9,897 bases of DNA from Oscillospiraceae bacterium (GCA_029062865.1 JAIDPG010000147.1:1-9897); one strand, 5' to 3'; numbered from the stretch's first letter, positions 1-7,688 are shown. Program-made: numbers and translations. Notes: generated from the letters alone by a model not told the origin.

Positions 1-19
1 GTGTCATAATATTGCGAAG

Positions 20-102
20 CAAAATTATGACCGGTTCCGTCAGCGGTGCTGCTCGGAACGGAGCGAAGCGGATTGGAGAGCAGCATCGGTGACGGAATTT
101 TG
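20..102. repeat. Long imperfect inverted repeat (hairpin) upstream of the ABC operon
   Basis: Arms at 35-54 and 78-97 pair over 20 positions with a single G-G mismatch (43/89) and one G-U wobble (46/86), leaving a 23-nt loop (55-77). A second, outer pairing joins CAAAATT (20-26) with AATTTTG (96-102), with about eight unpaired bases on the left side. The right arm runs into a weak T-rich stretch (98-101), so the RNA could act as a terminator for an upstream gene or as an attenuator of the ABC operon. The loop is too large for a textbook intrinsic terminator. A dispersed palindromic repeat of the genome is equally possible. The pairing is seen directly; the function is inference. Confidence 0.6.
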
Positions 103-136
103 AAATTTAAAATTAAAAAAAGGCGGTTGTAATTTT

Positions 137-901
137 ATGGAAAAAACGGCAATCATTTCGGCGAGACATTTGAAGAAATCCTTTGGCAGGGGCGACAGCG
201 TTCAGACGATCTATTCCGACCTGAACCTCGACATTTACAAGGGCGATTTTACGGTTATCATGGGCTCGAGCGGCGCGGGGAAGTCCACACTGATGTACTC
301 GCTTTCGGGAATGGATAAGCCCGACGGCGGCGAAATTCTCTTTAACGGCACGGACATCGCTAAAATGAACAGCGACAGGCTCGCGATCTTCCGCAGGAAA
401 ATGTGCGGCTTTGTGTTCCAGCAGATCTATCTTATCGACAAAATGAGCCTTATGGATAATGTGATCACGGCGGGAATTCTTACGGCGAAGGACAAAAAGG
501 GCATAGTTTCCCGCGCCAAGGAGCTGTTTTCGCTCGTGAATATTCCCGAGCACACGCAGAAAAAGCTCCCGTCGCTGATCTCGGGCGGCGAGGCACAGCG
601 TGCCGGGATTGTCCGCGCGGTTATCAACGAGCCCGCCGTGCTGTTCGCCGACGAGCCCACCGGCGCGCTGAACTCGGCAAACTCCGCGGCGGTGCTTGAC
701 GTGTTCACGTCGCTCCACAAGGAAAAAGGGCAGAGCATCGTAATGGTAACGCACGATAAGAAATCCGCGCTGCGCGGCTCGCGAATAATCTACATAAAGG
801 ACGGCACGCTTTTCGGCGAGTGCGAGCTCGGCGAGTTCAAGCCCGATGATAGTGAAAGAACGGCTAAGTTCGAGAAATTTATTGTCGAAATGGGGTGGTA
901 A
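137..901 (+). CDS. ABC transporter ATP-binding protein (MacB/LolD-type)
   Basis: This 254-aa ATPase subunit powers the FtsX-type permease encoded directly downstream. Every nucleotide-binding motif is intact: Walker A GSSGAGKST (43-51), Q-loop FVFQQ with Gln95, signature ISGGEAQR (148-155), Walker B AVLFADE with catalytic Glu173, D-loop region GALNS, and the H-switch His206 in VMVTHD. The length and the LSGGE-type signature fit the MacB/LolD/BceA-like family that pairs with FtsX-domain permeases, rather than importers or multidrug exporters. It would act at the inner face of the membrane as a dimer. The ATG at 137 follows a purine-rich site AGGCGG (120-125) with somewhat long spacing. The TAA at 899-901 is followed at once by the permease start, so the two are probably translationally coupled. 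The substrate cannot be read from the sequence; peptide or antibiotic extrusion, lipoprotein release and cell-wall signalling are all known for this family. Confidence 0.95.
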   Translation: MEKTAIISARHLKKSFGRGDSVQTIYSDLNLDIYKGDFTVIMGSSGAGKSTLMYSLSGMDKPDGGEILFNGTDIAKMNSDRLAIFRRKMCGFVFQQIYLIDKMSLMDNVITAGILTAKDKKGIVSRAKELFSLVNIPEHTQKKLPSLISGGEAQRAGIVRAVINEPAVLFADEPTGALNSANSAAVLDVFTSLHKEKGQSIVMVTHDKKSALRGSRIIYIKDGTLFGECELGEFKPDDSERTAKFEKFIVEMGW

Positions 902-902
902 T

Positions 903-3191
903 GTGCTGATTTCGCATAATCTGAAAAAATCCAAGGGGCAGTACGCTTCGTTCGGGATAATAATCTGCATTACGGCGTCGATTTTGAACATCGCGCTTGT
1001 GCTTTCAAACCAGATGTCCGGCGCTTATGACAGGCGCTTTGAGGAGCTTGACACCGCGGAGATCAACGTCATTATTCCCAAAATGATGAGCAGCGATGAG
1101 CTTGCGGAGGATATTGCGGCGCTTTCGGGAGTTGAGAAAACCGAGCGGCACGAGGGCGTTTTCGCCGCGGCGACCGTCCGCGAGTTCAAGGGCAGCGACT
1201 TTGATATGAGCACCGTGTTCTACAACCTCGACGAGGAGCGCTCTCTTAACCGTCCGGAGTTTACTAAAAACGGCGAGGACGCCGTTTATGTGCCCGCGTA
1301 TCTTACGCGGCTTGGCGGCTTTGAGGTCGGCGGGAATATCACTTACACGATTGACGGCGAGGATCATTCGTGGAGGATCGGCGGAGCGGTTTCGGAGATG
1401 CAGTACGGCAACTACGGCACGGGATTTATCGGCGCGTATCTCCCGGAGGAGCTTTACCGCGATTTCGCGGCAAACGCCAGCGGCACGACCGAGATCGCCG
1501 AATATTCGCTGAAAACGTCCGAAAACGCCGATCTGGCGGCGATAAAGCGCGAAATATCAACGCTGCTTTCCGACAACGGAATCCCCGCGCTTGCCGTCCT
1601 TGACCGCGAAAGCGGAAAGCAGGCGCGGACAATGGTCTGCGATCTTCTTATCGCGATTTTCCTCGCTTTGGCAGCGATAATTCTCGCGGTGAGCATTTTC
1701 CTGTCGAATTTCAAGGTTCGCAACACGATCGACGAGGAAATGACAGAAATGGGCGTTTTAAAGGCGCTCGGCTACACAAGTGCGATGATAATCACGGGAG
1801 CGGCAATTCCGTACACGCTTATCGGCGGGATCTCCTCCGTGCTGGGCGCGGCGCTGTCTTATCTCGTGCTTCCGCTTGCCGCGGATATTCTCGGCGTTCA
1901 ATCGGGGTTTTCGTTCGCGCCGGCGTTTGATATTTCCGCGCTGCTGCTCACGATAATAATTACGACGGCGGCTATCGCGCTTTTCTCCTACATTGCCGCG
2001 CGGAAGATACGCAAGCTCGAGCCGATAAATGCCATACGCGGCATTACGGGAACGTCATCGGGCAAAAACCGCTTCCCGCTCGAGACCTCGAAGGCTCCCG
2101 CGAAGCTCACGCTTATTCTCAAGCAGATCGCAAGCTCCGCGGGGCAGAACATCTTGCTTTTTGCGGTGAGCTTTGGTATAATGGTATTGATGAGCTTTGC
2201 GGGAACGCTCGTTTACAACGTCAATATCAAGCCCGACAATTTTATGAACACGCTTCAGGAGGAAACGCCGTCGGTGATCTTCGCCGCAGATAATTCAGAA
2301 AAGCTGCGTGAGGCGCTTGAAAGGGACAGCCGCGTTTCGCTGGTTCTGGAGTACGGCTCGTCGCCCGTTTCCTACGCGGACGGCAGCCTTACGGCGTTTG
2401 CCTGCGAGGATTTCTCGCGCGTTACGAACGATATTTCATACCGGGGCAAAAACCCCGCGAACGCTGATGAAATTGCTGTCGGCAGTGCTCTTGCCGATAA
2501 GTACGAGATAGGGGACACTATTGAGATAAAATCGGGCGACAGGTCGGCGGAATTCACGATCGTGGGCTATGTTCAGAGCGTGAACAACGGCGGCGAGGTC
2601 TGTGAGCTTACGGCGGAGGGCTTCGCGAGAATTTCCGAGACAGCTCCGAACTCGCTTAACGTTTATCTTGACGATAAAATTGCCGAGGAATTTATAAATG
2701 AATACGAGCGCGAGCACGGTGAGCTTATCTCGTCGAGCGTAAACTACGAAAAGCTCGGCGAAAGCGGGCGACGGATGTACGCGGGGATTGTCTCGGCGGT
2801 GACTGTCGCAATGCTGATAATTTCAATTCTTGTCGTGCTGCTCGTGATGTACGTTATCATAAATTCCCTGCTTACGCGCCGCAGGCAGGAGCTTGGAATC
2901 TACAAGGCGATAGGCTGGTCGAGCGCGCAGCTTATCTCGCAGAGCGCGGCGAGCTTTCTTCCGTCGATCGCAGCGGCGAGCGTTCTGTCGGCGGCGCTGG
3001 GACTCTTGTATCTCCCCGCAATGAACCGCGCGATTTTCGGGCTGCTCGGGGCATATAAAAACCATTTCGAGATACCGCTTTGGTTCTTGCTGTTTTTCGC
3101 GGCGATTTTTATCGCGGTGTGCTTTGCGATAAGCGTTCTTCTCGCGCGGCCGATAAAGAAGATCACGGCGTATTCGTTGCTGAAGGAATGA
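903..3191 (+). CDS. FtsX-like permease, two FtsX domains, 8 TM segments
   Basis: This 762-aa membrane subunit is the partner of the preceding ATPase. Predicted TM segments lie near residues 15-36, 247-268, 297-323, 346-365, 418-438, 627-655, 682-705 and 725-747. Two large extracytoplasmic domains sit at about 37-245 and 440-625. The protein is an internal tandem: each half has one external domain followed by a three-TM FtsX block. Each block starts with the same cytoplasmic coupling motif, EEMTEMGVLKALGY (278-291) and RRQELGIYKAIGW (660-672). GTG at 903 is chosen as start because a GGGGTGG site (892-898) sits just upstream and the protein then opens with the usual short N-terminal segment before TM1. 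Starts further upstream would overlap the ATPase gene. With 8 TM segments and two external domains it is unlike 10-TM BceB, and more like the large Clostridia exporters of unknown substrate. Its stop overlaps an ATG of the next gene. Confidence 0.92.
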   Translation: MLISHNLKKSKGQYASFGIIICITASILNIALVLSNQMSGAYDRRFEELDTAEINVIIPKMMSSDELAEDIAALSGVEKTERHEGVFAAATVREFKGSDFDMSTVFYNLDEERSLNRPEFTKNGEDAVYVPAYLTRLGGFEVGGNITYTIDGEDHSWRIGGAVSEMQYGNYGTGFIGAYLPEELYRDFAANASGTTEIAEYSLKTSENADLAAIKREISTLLSDNGIPALAVLDRESGKQARTMVCDLLIAIFLALAAIILAVSIFLSNFKVRNTIDEEMTEMGVLKALGYTSAMIITGAAIPYTLIGGISSVLGAALSYLVLPLAADILGVQSGFSFAPAFDISALLLTIIITTAAIALFSYIAARKIRKLEPINAIRGITGTSSGKNRFPLETSKAPAKLTLILKQIASSAGQNILLFAVSFGIMVLMSFAGTLVYNVNIKPDNFMNTLQEETPSVIFAADNSEKLREALERDSRVSLVLEYGSSPVSYADGSLTAFACEDFSRVTNDISYRGKNPANADEIAVGSALADKYEIGDTIEIKSGDRSAEFTIVGYVQSVNNGGEVCELTAEGFARISETAPNSLNVYLDDKIAEEFINEYEREHGELISSSVNYEKLGESGRRMYAGIVSAVTVAMLIISILVVLLVMYVIINSLLTRRRQELGIYKAIGWSSAQLISQSAASFLPSIAAASVLSAALGLLYLPAMNRAIFGLLGAYKNHFEIPLWFLLFFAAIFIAVCFAISVLLARPIKKITAYSLLKE

Positions 3192-3199
3192 GGTGCTTT

Positions 3200-4075
3200 A
3201 TGAACTTTTCCGATAGACTGAAAGAAATACGAAAAAACGCGGGCTTATCGCAGGAGCAGCTCGCGGAGAAAATCGGAGTGTCGCGGCAGGCGGTGACGAA
3301 ATGGGAAACGGGCAAGGGTCTGCCCGACATTGAAAACATCGTCATTATAGCGGAGATTTTCAAGACGACGCTTGACGAGCTGATAAGCGCCGACCTGCGC
3401 AAAAAGGAGATCGTTCCCGACGTTTACACAAGCGAAACGGCGTATGATATCGAGCGTATCAAGCGCTTTGACTTGAAGATCGGTTACGCCGACAGGATTA
3501 AAATCGGCTCGGACGGCGGCGGAAAGATACGCGTGATCCTTAAATCGGATTCGCTCCCGAATGTCGGCGAATTATTCAAGATAAAGTTCGACGAAAGCAG
3601 CGGCTGTCTGGACGTAAACTGCGTTAAAAGCGCGGAAATTTCCAAATCGGACGCGCAGAGCAAGCTTTCCGTCGAGATAATTCTTCCCGAAAAGCTCACC
3701 GACCGCGCGGAGCTTTCCGCGGACGTGAATTATCTCAAGATCAACGCGCTGAATATACCGCGGCTGGAGTTTGACGGAAACGCGAGATCCGCGGACATTC
3801 GGCAAAGCTCGGGCAGCATTGAGTTCACGTCGCGTGAGGATTATGACATAACCGTCGACCGCGTTCGCGGGCGGCTTGACATAAATCAATGGAAGGCGAA
3901 AACCGTTCTCCGCATTTCCGAGGAGAACTGCCCGGCAGTCGTCAACAAGGGCAGAAAATGCGCGGTGTTTTTCGTTAAGAACGGGGAAAACGCCGAGTTC
4001 CAATCCCCCGCGGGCGAGGAGAACGTGATCAGTGTTTCGGGAATCGGCTCCGAGCTGACGATTGATCTGGGCTGA
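3200..4075 (+). CDS. XRE-family HTH regulator with beta-rich C-terminal domain
   Basis: This 291-aa protein has an N-terminal Cro/C1-type helix-turn-helix at about 4-62, including LSQEQLAEKIGVSRQAVTKW with the recognition helix near 27-37. A short linker follows, then roughly 210 residues rich in alternating hydrophobic beta strands with no predicted TM segment. That C-terminal part resembles the DUF4097-like, adhesin-type beta-repeat domains found behind HTH modules in Clostridia, but I cannot assign it firmly. It is the third gene of the ABC operon, so the likely role is local regulation of the transporter, possibly in response to a ligand bound by the beta domain. Start: ATG 3200 has a good GAGGTG site (3190-3195). 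ATG 3188, overlapping the permease stop as ATGA, would add only four residues and is the alternative. Confidence 0.88.
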   Translation: MNFSDRLKEIRKNAGLSQEQLAEKIGVSRQAVTKWETGKGLPDIENIVIIAEIFKTTLDELISADLRKKEIVPDVYTSETAYDIERIKRFDLKIGYADRIKIGSDGGGKIRVILKSDSLPNVGELFKIKFDESSGCLDVNCVKSAEISKSDAQSKLSVEIILPEKLTDRAELSADVNYLKINALNIPRLEFDGNARSADIRQSSGSIEFTSREDYDITVDRVRGRLDINQWKAKTVLRISEENCPAVVNKGRKCAVFFVKNGENAEFQSPAGEENVISVSGIGSELTIDLG

Positions 4076-4095
4076 CCGCCGCGTTTCACGCAATA

Positions 4096-4122
4096 AAAAT
4101 CCCCCTCATTGAGGGGGATTTT
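4096..4122. terminator. Bidirectional intrinsic terminator
   Basis: A perfect 12-bp stem, AAAATCCCCCTC (4096-4107) with GAGGGGGATTTT (4111-4122), has a 3-nt ATT loop. It lies between two convergent stops (4075 on plus, 4128 on minus). The T-run on the plus strand is TTTT; on the minus strand the run is longer (ATTTTTATT). It therefore serves both the ABC/XRE operon and the leucine-rich-repeat gene. Confidence 0.93.
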
Positions 4123-4127
4123 CTATG

Positions 4128-4664
4128 TCACGAGTTTGAATTGCTGCGGAAGAAAAAATCCCTGCCATCTACCCAATTGTATTCGGGATATTTGTCCTTG
4201 AACCGCTCCTTGAATTCGCGCGTCGTGCAATTTAAGGAATCGGAGGAAATGCACAGCGCCTCGATGTAGTAGGTGAAGAACGCGTTCGTGTTGTCTTTGT
4301 TTTCGAGGAGCAGCCGAGCTTTTTCTCTTATAAGCTCCTCAAGCGGCTCGAGCGAGCTTATATGCGACTTGGCTATGTACAGCTGATGAAGCTTCACAAG
4401 CGGCTTGATAAACGAAATATCCGTCAATTTCTCTCCCGAATAAATATACAGCTGGGTCAATTCCGAAAACTCGGAAACGACGCTGTAATCCTGTAAATCC
4501 ACGCCTAAAACCAGCGTTGTGATCTCGGATTTGTCGGCGATTTTCGGGAGCTCATCCGCGGGGATATTCTCGCGCGGAACGTTGAAATTAAAGCACGGCG
4601 CGTCGCCTTTCCACGGCAGTCCAAAGCTCCCGCCGGGCTCGTCTGCAATAAGAATACTTTTCAT
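4128..4664 (-). CDS. Small leucine-rich-repeat protein
   Basis: This 178-aa protein has no signal peptide and no TM segment, so it is probably cytoplasmic. Residues 49-110 hold about three degenerate leucine-rich repeats of the internalin/SDS22-like spacing (ITTLVLGVDLQDYSVVSEF, then LTQLYIYSGEKLTDISFI, then KLHQLYIAKSHISSLEPL). These are followed by a helical, charged C-terminus (111-178) rich in aromatic residues. Such folds usually bind another protein; no partner is visible. Start: ATG 4664 has an AGGAG site seven bases upstream. The longer option starting at 4694 is ruled out because that ATG lies inside the -10 box of the gene's own promoter (4690-4718). Transcription ends at the shared terminator 4096-4122. 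Composition is slightly more AT-rich than the flanking operons. The function is unknown. Confidence 0.85.
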   Translation of the reverse strand: MKSILIADEPGGSFGLPWKGDAPCFNFNVPRENIPADELPKIADKSEITTLVLGVDLQDYSVVSEFSELTQLYIYSGEKLTDISFIKPLVKLHQLYIAKSHISSLEPLEELIREKARLLLENKDNTNAFFTYYIEALCISSDSLNCTTREFKERFKDKYPEYNWVDGRDFFFRSNSNS

Positions 4665-4689
4665 AGCGCTCTCCTGTTTGTTTTTATTT

Positions 4690-4718
4690 ATCATAACACA
4701 AATTTATGGTTGTGTCAA
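4690..4718 (-). promoter_or_regulatory. Sigma-A promoter of the leucine-rich-repeat gene
   Basis: On the minus strand, TTGACA (4718-4713) is a perfect -35 box, followed by a 17-nt spacer and TATGAT (4695-4690), a 5/6 match to the -10. Transcription should begin near 4683, giving a leader of about 20 nt that contains the AGGAG site. This fixes ATG 4664 as the start. Confidence 0.88.
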
Positions 4719-4818
4719 TATGATAAAAAGGCAATCTTTAAAAATCGCTTCTTAACCCTAAACAGCGTTTTGCAGAGCGTATCGCGCGGATCGTACGCCG
4801 CAAACTGTCATAAACCAC

Positions 4819-4847
4819 TTGACAAACCGCCGCGGTTGTGCTAATAT
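4819..4847 (+). promoter_or_regulatory. Sigma-A promoter of the DUF554 operon, with a palindrome in the spacer
   Basis: TTGACA (4819-4824), a 17-nt spacer and TAATAT (4842-4847) form a near-consensus promoter. Transcription should start near 4854, about 15 nt before the ATG at 4869. The spacer contains the palindrome AACCGC-C-GCGGTT (4825-4837), placed between -35 and -10 where a bound repressor would block polymerase. The rest of 4665-4868 separates this promoter from the divergent one at 4690-4718; I see no gene in it. Confidence 0.88.
4825..4837. promoter_or_regulatory. Candidate operator palindrome
   Basis: A perfect 6-bp-arm inverted repeat, AACCGC-C-GCGGTT, lies entirely inside the spacer of the DUF554 promoter. 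The position suits a repressor, or a MerR-type spacer-binding factor, although MerR promoters usually have 19-20-nt spacers and this one is 17. A short GC-rich palindrome could also be chance. No second copy was noticed elsewhere in the window. Confidence 0.4.
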
Positions 4848-4868
4848 TTAATACGTGAGGTGAGGGCG

Positions 4869-5573
4869 ATGATTGGACTTGGAACGCTGATAAACTGCGG
4901 CGGGATTATTGTCGGGGGCATTTTGGGATTTCTGTTCGGGAAGAAAATGCCCGAGCGCGTCCGCGAGGGGCTGAATATGGCGTGCGGCATTACGGTGCTG
5001 TTTATCGGCATTGCGGGCGCGCTGGGATATATGCTCGCGGCAGGGCGGTCGATGTTTATCGTTATCTGCATAGCGCTGGGTGCTCTCGTCGGGGAGCTTA
5101 TCAACATCGAGCGGCTGTTCGAGCGCTTTGGCGAATGGCTGAAGAAAAAGACGGGCAACGCGAAGGACAAGGATTTCGTCAACGCGTTCGTCACCTCGTC
5201 GCTTACGGTGTGTATCGGCGCAATGGCTATCGTCGGCGCTATCGAGGACGGGCTTAAAGGCGACTTTTCGATACTCGCGACGAAATCCGTTCTCGACCTT
5301 ATAATCATAATCGTGATGACGTGCTCGATGGGCAAGGGCTGCGTTTTCTCGGCTATCCCGGTGTTTGTTTTCGAGGGCTTGATAACGCTGCTCGCGAGGC
5401 TTATCGCGCCCGTTGTCACCGAGGCTGCGCAGAACAACATTTCGCTTATCGGCTCGATACTTATCTTCTGCGTCGGCGTTAATCTGGTGTGGGGCAAAAA
5501 GGTGCGCGTCGCGAATATGCTGCCCGCGGTAATTTTCGCGGCGGGCGCGGCGTTTCTGCCGTTTTCGTTTTAA
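4869..5573 (+). CDS. DUF554 family integral membrane protein (YqgA-like)
   Basis: This 234-aa polytopic membrane protein has about seven hydrophobic segments (near 5-25, 38-57, 62-80, 105-126, 138-155, 158-182 and 192-207, with a further one at 215-233). It carries the hallmarks of DUF554: the N-terminal MIGLGTLINCGGIIVGG, the region around 107-143 (FVTSSLTVCIGAMAIVGAIE, then DGLKGDF and SILATKSVLD), and the C-terminal GVNLVWGKKVRVANMLPA. E. coli YqgA belongs to the family; its biochemical role is not established, and a transporter is often assumed. ATG 4869 is chosen over GTG 4860 because it gives the family's normal N-terminus and has an AGGTGAG site just upstream. It is first in an operon, with a gap of 15 nt to the next gene. 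Confidence 0.93.
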   Translation: MIGLGTLINCGGIIVGGILGFLFGKKMPERVREGLNMACGITVLFIGIAGALGYMLAAGRSMFIVICIALGALVGELINIERLFERFGEWLKKKTGNAKDKDFVNAFVTSSLTVCIGAMAIVGAIEDGLKGDFSILATKSVLDLIIIIVMTCSMGKGCVFSAIPVFVFEGLITLLARLIAPVVTEAAQNNISLIGSILIFCVGVNLVWGKKVRVANMLPAVIFAAGAAFLPFSF

Positions 5574-5588
5574 AATTCGGAGGACGAT

Positions 5589-6977
5589 ATGGGAAAGTTT
5601 TTTACGGCGCTTCACGTTAAAGCGGATAGCAGAGACGGTTTTGTAAACGCGTTTGAGCAGCTTATGAAAAAGGACGGCTACGTTCCGTGCCCGGAGGACG
5701 AAGCCGCGGTCTCGTATGCGGCGGCATTCTCGGAGGGTGGTTGGGTCACGCTGTCCAACGGAGACGACAGCGTGGGCGAGCTTACAAAGCTGTCGGCGAA
5801 GATCGCGAGGGATATGAAGACCTCGTGCTTTACTGTTGAGGCGGTTGACAGCGACTTCGCAATACTTGAGCTTCACGCGCCGAGCGGCAGGACAAGCAGG
5901 GTTGTTGTCGGCGACGGCGAGGGCTACGGCGTGGAAAAAGCGCCGATTCTCATCGACGACTGGAGACCGCTTTTCCAGAATGGCGGCGTTGAGGAATTCA
6001 TTGCGGTAATAGGACAGAACAGCACTTTTGTTGAGGACGATTTGGCGGAGATCGGCGGCTTGCTTGGTATATCGAGCTATGCGATGACTGCCGATTATGA
6101 TGAGCTTTCCGGGAACGGGGGCGTGCTTGAGTTGTCATTCAAGAAAGCGGCGGAGAAAAAGCTGACGCTTAACGCGGCGTTTGTCAAGGTGTTTGGAGAG
6201 GGACTTGAACCGCTTGGCTTCAAAAGACTAAAAAATCTTGAAAACAAATATCCATATTTTGTTCGTGTTGTAAACGGAGATATTCTTCATGCCGTTTCTT
6301 ATCGTCAAACCACCTCACCTAAAACAGGTTATAAAGAATTTGAGGTATGCTGCGGAGTTGTTACGCTTTATCGACGAAAGATAAATTTTACAGTTGAGCC
6401 ACAAATGCTCTTAACAAACACATCTCATCTTTACAGTTATGCTGTGGAAGGCGGAAAGATCGACCCATCTGTAAAAAAGCCTCAGTCTTATTATTTATGT
6501 AATGCAACCGACAGCGAAGAAATGCTCCGCAAACTTGAAATAGTGTTTAATGACACAATGGGGATTTTGCTCAATTATATTGACAAAATCACCGATCTTG
6601 ATGCATGTGTAGAATATTTCTATAATACCGAAAGAGGTATTATGCATTTATATCCGTTTGATGAATTTATTACATCAAGATACACTTCCAAGTCGGAAGC
6701 GCTTTTATTGGTCAAAACGCGTAACATGGATGATGGTGTGGAGCGTTTGAAAAATATCTATAAAGATTCGGATTTCAGTTTTCTTGGTCCAAGAGCGACA
6801 CAGGAAGATATTGAGAAATACTTAAAGAAACGTGAAGATTTCAGGGCGCAGCAATACGCATACCGTCTTGAGATGATAAACGACCCCGAATTGAACAAAA
6901 GGGTATTGGCTGAGATGGAGCGGTGCAAAGCTAACAATATTGAACTTCTTAAATCTTACGGCGTAATCATTGACTAA
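5589..6977 (+). CDS. Unrecognised 462-aa protein with a mosaic gene sequence
   Basis: I do not recognise the family. The protein is soluble with no signal peptide. Residues 1-188 look like one acidic alpha/beta domain. From about 193 a second domain begins (FVKVFGEGLEPLGFKRLK) in a manner that loosely recalls DUF4304-like proteins, with a helical, charged tail from about 398. The start is clear: ATG 5589 follows GGAGG at 5579-5583. It is the middle gene of the DUF554 operon, 24 nt from the reductase gene. The striking feature is composition: codons are GC-rich up to about residue 210 (for example 65% GC at 5881-5940), then abruptly AT-rich to the stop (32% at 6241-6300). The reading frame continues across the change, so the gene is probably a functional mosaic made by recombination, not a pseudogene. 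Confidence 0.85.
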   Translation: MGKFFTALHVKADSRDGFVNAFEQLMKKDGYVPCPEDEAAVSYAAAFSEGGWVTLSNGDDSVGELTKLSAKIARDMKTSCFTVEAVDSDFAILELHAPSGRTSRVVVGDGEGYGVEKAPILIDDWRPLFQNGGVEEFIAVIGQNSTFVEDDLAEIGGLLGISSYAMTADYDELSGNGGVLELSFKKAAEKKLTLNAAFVKVFGEGLEPLGFKRLKNLENKYPYFVRVVNGDILHAVSYRQTTSPKTGYKEFEVCCGVVTLYRRKINFTVEPQMLLTNTSHLYSYAVEGGKIDPSVKKPQSYYLCNATDSEEMLRKLEIVFNDTMGILLNYIDKITDLDACVEYFYNTERGIMHLYPFDEFITSRYTSKSEALLLVKTRNMDDGVERLKNIYKDSDFSFLGPRATQEDIEKYLKKREDFRAQQYAYRLEMINDPELNKRVLAEMERCKANNIELLKSYGVIID

Positions 6978-6985
6978 AGAAAGGC
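6222..6985. other. AT-rich segment replacing the 3' half of the 462-aa gene
   Basis: From about 6222 the DNA changes from GC-ending codons (GGC, GCG, CTC) to AT-ending ones (AAA, AAT, CTT, TAT) with no frame break. It returns to GC-rich codons at the start of the reductase gene near 7002. Both edges are estimated by eye and could be tens of bases off. The simplest reading is import of a divergent allele of the C-terminal part by recombination. No insertion-sequence ends, direct repeats or transposase are visible at either edge. Confidence 0.6.
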
Positions 6986-7001
6986 AGGAACGGTTTGCGC
7001 T

Positions 7002-7586
7002 ATGAAGAAAATACTGATAATACAAGGCGGCGGACGACCTAACGGAAACACCGATCAGCTTGTGAAGGCGTTCGCAAAGGGCGCGGGTGAGGCGGGTCAC
7101 GAGGTCGAGATCGTCTCGCTGCTCAAGAGCGAAGTCAAAGGCTGCCTCGGCTGCAACGCCTGCCGATACGGCAAGCCATGCGTTCAACGGGACGGCTTCA
7201 ACGAGCTTGTGCCGAAAATCAAGGCTGCCGATCTGCTTGTGTTCGCTTCTCCGCTTTACTTCTGGACTATATCCTCACGCATAAAGGCGTTAATCGAGCG
7301 CTTCTACTGCATAGCCGAGGAGGACAACGTCCCGCCGCTGGGTCGCTACGAAAAGTACCCCGAAAAGGACTGCGCGCTGCTTATGACCGCGGCGGATAAC
7401 TTTTTCTGGACATTTGAGCAGGCGGTGTCGTACTACAAATTCACTTTAGTCAACTACATCGGCTTTAACGACAAGGGAATGCTGCTTGCGGGCGGCTGCG
7501 GCGACACGAACGGCAAGCCTCAAATCGACAAGACCGAGCACCTCTCCGCCGCGTATCAATTCGGCAGGGAGATCTACGCGGAGTGA
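7002..7586 (+). CDS. Flavodoxin-fold NAD(P)H:FMN oxidoreductase
   Basis: This 194-aa cytoplasmic protein is of the NADPH-dependent FMN reductase/flavodoxin-2 type. The N-terminal strand and loop MKKILIIQGGGRPNGNTDQL (1-20) form the FMN phosphate-binding site, with the typical G-x-P/R-x-x-GNT pattern. A cysteine cluster GCLGCNACRYGKPC follows (Cys48, 51, 54 and 60), as in iron-sulfur or disulfide-bearing flavoproteins of anaerobes. SPLYFWTISSRIKALIERFY (83-102) is the conserved segment contacting the isoalloxazine ring and dimer partner. Length is normal for the family. It would pass electrons from NAD(P)H via FMN to quinone-, nitro- or azo-type or unknown acceptors. The AGGAA site (6986-6990) has a longish 11-nt spacing. 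It is the last gene of the DUF554 operon; I see no strong terminator after it. Confidence 0.92.
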   Translation: MKKILIIQGGGRPNGNTDQLVKAFAKGAGEAGHEVEIVSLLKSEVKGCLGCNACRYGKPCVQRDGFNELVPKIKAADLLVFASPLYFWTISSRIKALIERFYCIAEEDNVPPLGRYEKYPEKDCALLMTAADNFFWTFEQAVSYYKFTLVNYIGFNDKGMLLAGGCGDTNGKPQIDKTEHLSAAYQFGREIYAE

Positions 7587-7624
7587 GCGAGAGCATAAAA
7601 TTTGCGGGTTTTGGAAAAAAGTAC

Positions 7625-7653
7625 TTGACAAACTTGGAGCGTTGTGGTATAAT
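7625..7653 (+). promoter_or_regulatory. Consensus sigma-A promoter for the tRNA-Leu transcript
   Basis: TTGACA (7625-7630), a 17-nt spacer and TATAAT (7648-7653) match both boxes perfectly. A second TATAAT overlaps at 7653-7658. Transcription should start near 7660. A promoter this strong fits a stable-RNA gene, and no protein gene follows before the tRNA. Confidence 0.92.
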
Positions 7654-7688
7654 ATAATGTGTTCGGTGGGAGACCGCCGTTTAGCGCG

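Noticed and set aside
113..991. 292-codon open frame on the minus strand opposite the ABC ATPase
   Set aside because: It is antisense to a gene with all ABC motifs, has an arginine/histidine-rich, domain-free product, and arises from the GC-rich codon pattern of the real gene.
4665..4694. Extension of the leucine-rich-repeat protein to the upstream Met at 4694
   Set aside because: That ATG lies within the -10 box of the gene's promoter, upstream of the expected transcription start, whereas ATG 4664 has a proper AGGAG site.
4848..5876. 342-codon open frame on the minus strand opposite DUF554 and the start of the 462-aa gene
   Set aside because: It spans two plus-strand genes with clear starts, and its product is extremely basic with no recognisable fold. 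It also runs through the plus-strand promoter region.
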